From Marsupella aquatica (taxonomy: Eukaryota > Marchantiophyta): a stretch of 64,000 bases of DNA. The number at the start of each line of letters is the position of its first letter. Position 1 is the stretch's first letter. The notes beneath the pieces were generated by a model. The model worked only from the letters and a program-made list of their open reading frames with translations, was not told the origin of the DNA and did no database searches. The DNA is taken from assembly GCA_973895155.1 (NCBI GenBank), contig OZ316892.1, positions 8,184,001 through 8,248,000 on the forward strand, given 5' to 3'. This document shows, one piece after another, positions 59,260 to 64,000 of this stretch. The position numbers and the translations under genes were made by a program.

Positions 59260-59835
59260 TGCGCTCCTATAGCAATTGAAATAAGCTCGAATGGTGGTCT
59301 ATCGAGTGAGCACTAAGGGTTGAAGCTCGCGCCCTACTGCCGGCCGCCATGGACGTCCCTCAAAGAAAACTGGAGAAAAAGGTTTGGGCCGGCGCGGACG
59401 TCACATTAGGTCGTGGCGGGGTGGACGTCCCGGACGTCCCTACGTGGAGGCCGTCCAAGACATCCTCAAGGTTTTTATGCGGGCCGGCGCGGAAGGAGTC
59501 GGCCATCCTTGGCAAAAAATGGGTGCTATCCCGACCGTCGCTGTGTAGAAGCCGTCCAAGCTGGCGCCGTCTTTGCCATCTTCGTGAGGAGGCCGTCCCT
59601 GCGAGGAGGTCATCTAGGATGTCACCTCATTTTTGAAGCTCCTTTCAACTTCTTGCCGTCTTGACGCTTAATATGTAAAAACCAGGGTGGCCTTGACGTC
59701 TTCCAATGGTATCCTTACCCATTTGAGCTTATACTAACTTAAATTTGCTTAAAGGGCCTTATAAAAACTTAAAAATTTTAAAAATTTATGATTTTGATAC
59801 TTTAACTCTCTTTTTGGAATAATCACCTAATTACA
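59260..59835 (-). repeat. Gypsy 5' LTR, 576 bp
   Basis: It starts and ends with the same TG..CA termini as the 3' LTR. The two differ at roughly 25 positions, almost all C/T or G/A, plus a 24-bp deletion here in the GC-rich repeats. The inner edge abuts gag codons without a primer-binding site. Confidence 0.9.
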
Positions 59836-62800
59836 CCAGGCTTGATCACAAAGATCCCTAAGTGGCGGCTTCGGAGTGAAGAGACCAATACTCTGCCATT
59901 TTGCATTCTCGTGTACACCATCTCGACATTGAGGACAGGTTACCTGCCGATCTACAATTATAGTTCGCCAGAGATGAGGATGAGGTCTTCAGTGCAGTTC
60001 AGGATAATAAATATGTAGGATATATGAATGACACTGGGTTGGAGAGCTTTGTCAGGTTGTCCTAGAGGATGGTAGACATACCAGTTGAGGATCTGTTGGA
60101 CTTCGTCGGATGCTGGGAGGCTTCTTCCAACACGACGCTGCTGTATGGAAAGGTGTTCAAACTAACACATGCGCTTATTGAAGCCGTCTTTGCTTTACCA
60201 GTAGGAAGGAAGACTAAGGTGGAGCAGAGGAAGACGTTGTCGGATGACCAGTTCAGGTCATTTCCAGGGCCTTCCACTAAGAATGGGTTTTTCAGGAATC
60301 AATGTACCAACCCGCATATAGGGCAGCTGATTGATTTCCTGAGAGTCACGTTGCATTGTACCTTGTCGAGAGCAAAAATTGGCAAAGCCCAGGTGTTTTT
60401 GGTGGAGAATATCGATGCAAGCCGAGACTACAATGGCTATCTCTTAATGCAGTTGAAGAAAGCATTAAATGAAGAGAAGCAGAGCATTGGGGAAGGAGCG
60501 GTATCCAGACTAGGGTACCATCTGCAATTACGTTGCCGATATGCAAGAAGCCAGTCTTTTGCACCAGTGTTGCCTATACAGGAGCGGATGCTGATCACTG
60601 CACCACTTGAGGAGGTGGAGGAGGATGAGGAGCCTCTAAGCAAACGACGCCACGGGAGGAGGTCGGCAACACAAACAACACGAGAATGAGAGCATTCCCC
60701 TATCAAGGAGCCAGAGGTAGTAACATATAATGTGGTGAGAAATCTGTTGCATCGGCCTACTCATAACAATTCATATGGAGGCATCCAATTGGTCGAGAGG
60801 AAGATGACTGCCGAAGAGAGAAAGAAATATGACCAGCGAATGGATTCGGAGACAGATGAGGAGGTAAGCCAAAGCCAAGAGCTTCTAACATAGCCCAAGT
60901 GGAGGGACATGTGGAGGAAAATCAACCAACAGCAGCCCAACAATATTCGGAGGAAGAAATTGGGGGCTTTGGAGAAGAGGCCGGCATGCTAGGTAGTCAG
61001 GTTAATGTGGATGACTACGACGATGATTATGTCAATCACGGGGAGAGGCTGGTGCCAGGAGTTAGAACGATGGGAAGGTTTTGTAGAAGACTTCCCGCAG
61101 TCTTCTATGGCAAGCCGAAGGACCAGAAAACACCAGAATCTCCTCCACCAGATGTGACGCCATTAGAATTTGACAAGATGAAGGAAGCTGAAGCCGGGAT
61201 ACAAGAGAGGATTAAGGAGTGGGGGGCTCGGAATGCAGAACAGGAATGCCAGCTACCAGGAGGAGAGTGGCCGGAAGAAATAAGATGGCTTAGTGAGAAG
61301 CAGGCCGAACCTCTCACTAACTTCGATCAGCTGAGGGAGGAGGCTTGGGAGAGACGACCCCGATGGCAGATGCCAGTCTCGGGGGTTTCACTTCCACAAA
61401 AATGGCATATCACGTGCGACAAAGGATAGGGTAATTTTATTGGTTCTAAGGGAAGACTTAAGAATTTTTGTAGAAGAACAAAAGGGTCTTTTAAATTCAA
61501 TTTTGAGACTTATAATAATATAAGGGTCTTTTTAATCCAATTGAATATTCCAAGAATATTCCAACTTTATAGGGGTTAAAAAATAATATTTTTTTCTTAC
61601 ATTTTAGGGGGCCCGAGCCCTAAAAACGTCGCAGGTGATGGGGAGGTCCCCATATAGTGAGACCCCCGAGATGCCAGTATCACCTAGGAGGTTAAACTAC
61701 GCAAGAAATCGAGCTAAGGAGTATGGAGACATGTGTGGACTCTTAGCCTTAGAAATCTTTGGCAACGAGTTGGAATCCGGGCCATTTCTTAGAAAAGAAG
61801 TGGCTGATCAGACGAGACTGGAGGAGGCAATGACATTAGAGCAATTGAAGAAGGAGGAAGTGATCGCTCGGCTTTGCGGCATGCAAACAGAGGTGGCTAA
61901 ATCAAGGGTGAATCAACAAGCACAGTAGGATCTCTTGGCTAAGCAGCAGGAATTAGAGATGGCGAACAACCAATTAGAAAACTACCAATTGGATAACCAG
62001 CAGATTAAAGAGAAATTGACAAAGGTGCAGCTGGAGTTAGCCGATGCGAGGGAGGAGGTATAGGATCTTAATTGGCAAGTCGATAGGCTTAGGAAGGCAG
62101 CTAAAGACCAGACCACTCAGAGCAAGAAGGCCTTGGCCGCAGCCCAAGGGAAGCATGAAAAGCTACTTGATCGGCTGGATGCCATGCAGGAGAAACATGA
62201 GGACGCCCTGAGTACAGCGGCCAATGATCACCTAAGCCGAGCCTAGCAAATACGCAAGGAGCTTCAGGGGGATATAGAGAAAACAAAGAAGGCATGGAAG
62301 GAAGAGGTCACGAAGCTGGAAACCATCAATAACTCCTTGAAGGCAGCCGCAAATAAGCAAGAGTTGGAGATCGTGCAGATCTTAAATGAGGAGCTGAAGG
62401 CAGCCAAGGCTGAGATATTACGGCTTAACGATGAAGTTGAAGACGTATCTCAGGAGTTGGAGGAGGCCAAGGATAAGATGATCGGGTTGCAGAGGCGTGC
62501 CGACAATCAAACGGAGAAATTGAAGAAGTATGTCGAAGCGGGATATGGGTCACCAACTGAAAGGCTGCCCGTCAGTAGTATGGTAGGCGGAAATACAATG
62601 AATCCAAAGCCAAAGCCGAGCTCACTGTTGTCAAGCGTGACTGGGGGCAAACTAAGCCATGCAATTAGTGGCAGATTTGGCAAAGACGTTCATGGGGCCG
62701 GGCAATAATAAAGTTAAACCCCTTAAAGCCACTCCGGAGGAAGTCGAGAGCTTGGCCGCTCACATTTGCGGTACTGTGGCCCTGAAGGCAGTTGTGGTAG

Positions 62801-63087
62801 AGGTAAAAACTACGGATCAACTTGGAGTTGCGGTGACAGGTTCAGACGATGGTACTGCTTCTATGGACGCCTAGAACGTGAAGCCGTCGGTTATTGAGAC
62901 CGAGCGCATCGGGGAGCAGGCTTGGATTGAGGAAGTTAAGGCAAAAGCTCTCTAGGCCGTTGCCGAGGAGGATGAAGTCGAGGCCGAACCCAAAGCCATA
63001 GTTAATGTGGCCGAGGGTAGTCAGCCAAAGCCGAGTTTAGGGGAAGGTGCAGAGTCGGACGGCTCAGGATTACCACCGGTCATCTGA
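59836..63087 (+). pseudogene. Decayed gag-like gene of an unrecognised family, copy 2, with coiled-coil tail
   Basis: The frame starts beside the Gypsy LTR. The conserved core (to 60686) has LPADLQL, FARDEDEVFSAVQ, LLDFVGCWE, LLYGKVFKLTHALIEAVFALP, FPGPSTKNGFFRN and SRLGYHLQLRCRYARSQSFAPV. A second part (60899-61377) has VPGVRTMGRF and KTPESPPPDVTP. After the inverted-repeat insert it resumes at 61671 with MPVSPRRLNYARNRAKEYG and runs into a long coiled coil (KLTKVQLELADAREEV, LKAAKAEILRLNDEVEDV). The tail after about 62660 is in another frame (ATPEEVESLAAHIC) and ends at TGA 63085. In-frame TAGs lie at 59961, 60063, 61926, 62061 and 62244, TGA at 60687, and frameshifts near 60700-60900 and 62650. 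The order suggests a gag-like or structural transposon protein; I do not recognise the family. Confidence 0.6.
61378..61670. mobile_element. Short inverted-repeat element (MITE-like), copy 3, 293 bp
   Basis: Same termini as copies 1 and 2. The 8-bp duplication is ATGCCAGT (61370-61377 and 61671-61678). It interrupts the second gag-like pseudogene between RWQMPV and MPVSPRR, where the duplicated codons MPV mark the insertion point. Confidence 0.93.
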
Positions 63088-64000
63088 CAATTAATTAAGG
63101 CGGGCTAGTCGTCAGTTGGAAGGAGGACGTGGCTGAAGGAGAAGGGCTTGGGCCAAGAGGGCGCGGCCGTTGTAGGATGTGGACAGGGCAAGTAGCGCTC
63201 TGTCGGCTTGAATAGTTCGATTGTGTTAGAGGTCCGGATCCATCGGGTTTCTGGCTTAGGCAGATTAGTTTTGTTTTTTGTTCAATAAAAAGGATTATCG
63301 CGGTGGCAAGGCGGGATTGCAGGGGTAGGCTTTCCGCGCTTCTTTCAGTCACGCTGCAAGGATAAAAACCCGGGCAGCGTGGCTGGGAGGGGTTCTTTTC
63401 TTAGTCAAGGCTTCAGTGTAAATCATTTATTGTTGTGAGCACAAGAAGCTCTCGGCTAAATCTAGACCGCAGGATATCAGTAAACTACCAGTTCCCTTGG
63501 ATTTCTGAGCAATTATTTGAATTGAGTTGGCCTTGTTGCCTAGTTCGCAGATTTTTTCCATCCAAGAAGTTGAGTGTTGTGATATCTATTGCTTGATCGA
63601 TTTAAGTCAGATAGGGTGAACTGTTGAGCAAAGTACAATCGCATTGTCTTGATTGGAGATTGCCCAATCAAACTATGAGAGAAAAGTGAGGATTGAGAGT
63701 GTTTAGTCGGTGAAGTGTGGGTTGAGTCCGTCTGAAAAAGACCTTCAGCCGGCTTAAGAAATTAAGCCATAGAGGTACATTCCGGGGGCGGAATACAAAT
63801 ATACCTGAAGAAGTTAAAGAGGAATTAGGTGTCTCAGTTGTGCACAATTCACAAGCCCAGTGAAAGAACCGGTCCGGTAAGTGTGGACCGAAGGAGAGGA
63901 TCGCGTTTCCAAGCCGAATAGCTACCATACGGCAAGAGGACGGACATAAATGAGTGGTTTATGATCAATTGAGGGTAGTTCTTGGGGTTAGAGGTCTTGG
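63088..64000. other. Sequence beyond the second gag-like pseudogene, nothing certain
   Basis: No gene recognised. A GATAAAAACCCGGG word near 63361 followed by a GC-rich stretch could be a promoter-like part of an LTR belonging to the preceding pseudogene's element, but neither LTR ends nor a primer-binding site can be shown before the window ends. Confidence 0.35.

Larger units (their letters stand above)
53211..59835 (-). mobile_element. Ty3/Gypsy LTR retrotransposon, 6.6 kb, defective
   Basis: Two LTRs with TG..CA ends (53211-53810 and 59260-59835) flank gag, protease, reverse transcriptase, RNase H and integrase in the Gypsy order, read on the minus strand. Gag has three CCHC knuckles; integrase follows RNase H and ends with a GPY-type module. 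A polypurine tract adjoins the 3' LTR. The 5' LTR joins gag coding sequence directly, so the primer-binding site and the N-terminal part of gag are lost. Flanks GCAGC and CCAGG do not form a target duplication. Stops and frameshifts break gag and pol, and a 296-bp element sits in gag. It cannot move by itself. Confidence 0.93.

Noticed and set aside
53206-59840. A target-site duplication around the Gypsy element
   Set aside because: The 5 bp outside the LTRs are GCAGC and CCAGG. They share only the middle CAG, so no duplication is claimed.
1-64000. CRISPR arrays, operons or bacterial-type genes
   Set aside because: No regularly spaced identical repeats with unique spacers, no ribosome-binding sites and no polycistronic layout; the genes are spliced and plant-like.

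Overview
The window is nuclear DNA of a land plant. Three conserved plant genes carry GT-AG introns, and the other half of the window is a nest of plant-type transposons (Ty3/Gypsy, Copia-type LTRs, a CACTA/En-Spm element, a small inverted-repeat element, a tRNA-like SINE). The species cannot be fixed from the sequence. An intronless ARF-GAP gene and the look of the repeats would suit a seed-free plant, but that is a guess.

Gene-bearing half (1-38.4 kb). An ACAP-type ARF-GAP (BAR-PH-ArfGAP-ankyrin) lies on the minus strand at 2358-4739 without introns. A possible 84-residue two-exon gene starts 513 bp away in the opposite direction at 5253. A complete seven-exon theta-class glutathione transferase, assembled exon by exon, lies on the minus strand at 14515-17561. 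The largest gene is a 39-exon minus-strand homologue of UTP10/HEATR1, a U3 snoRNP (small-subunit processome) protein, at 21272-37918. Its exons join in one frame of 2391 codons. A palindromic telomere-like (telo-box) motif lies about 400 bp upstream of its ATG. The DNA between these genes is mostly featureless or carries old short repeats.

Transposon half (38.4-64 kb). A CACTA element of about 10.2 kb (40750-50942; CACTA termini, AAT target duplication, TTTGCGA-rich ends) holds decayed remnants of its transposase (minus strand) and of a TNPA-like protein (plus strand). Inside it also lie a Copia-type LTR with primer-binding site and a decayed copy of an unrecognised gag-like protein family. 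Downstream are a 344-bp solo Copia-type LTR with perfect ATACA duplications, then a 6.6-kb Ty3/Gypsy element (53211-59835, minus) with broken gag and pol, and then a second decayed copy of the unrecognised family (59836-63087, plus).

A short inverted-repeat element of 293-297 bp occurs three times: in the CACTA end, in the Gypsy gag and in the second gag-like pseudogene. Each copy has its own perfect 8-bp target duplication. This family, and the paired gag-like family built around a PGPSTKNGFFRN motif, are the best candidates for undescribed elements here.
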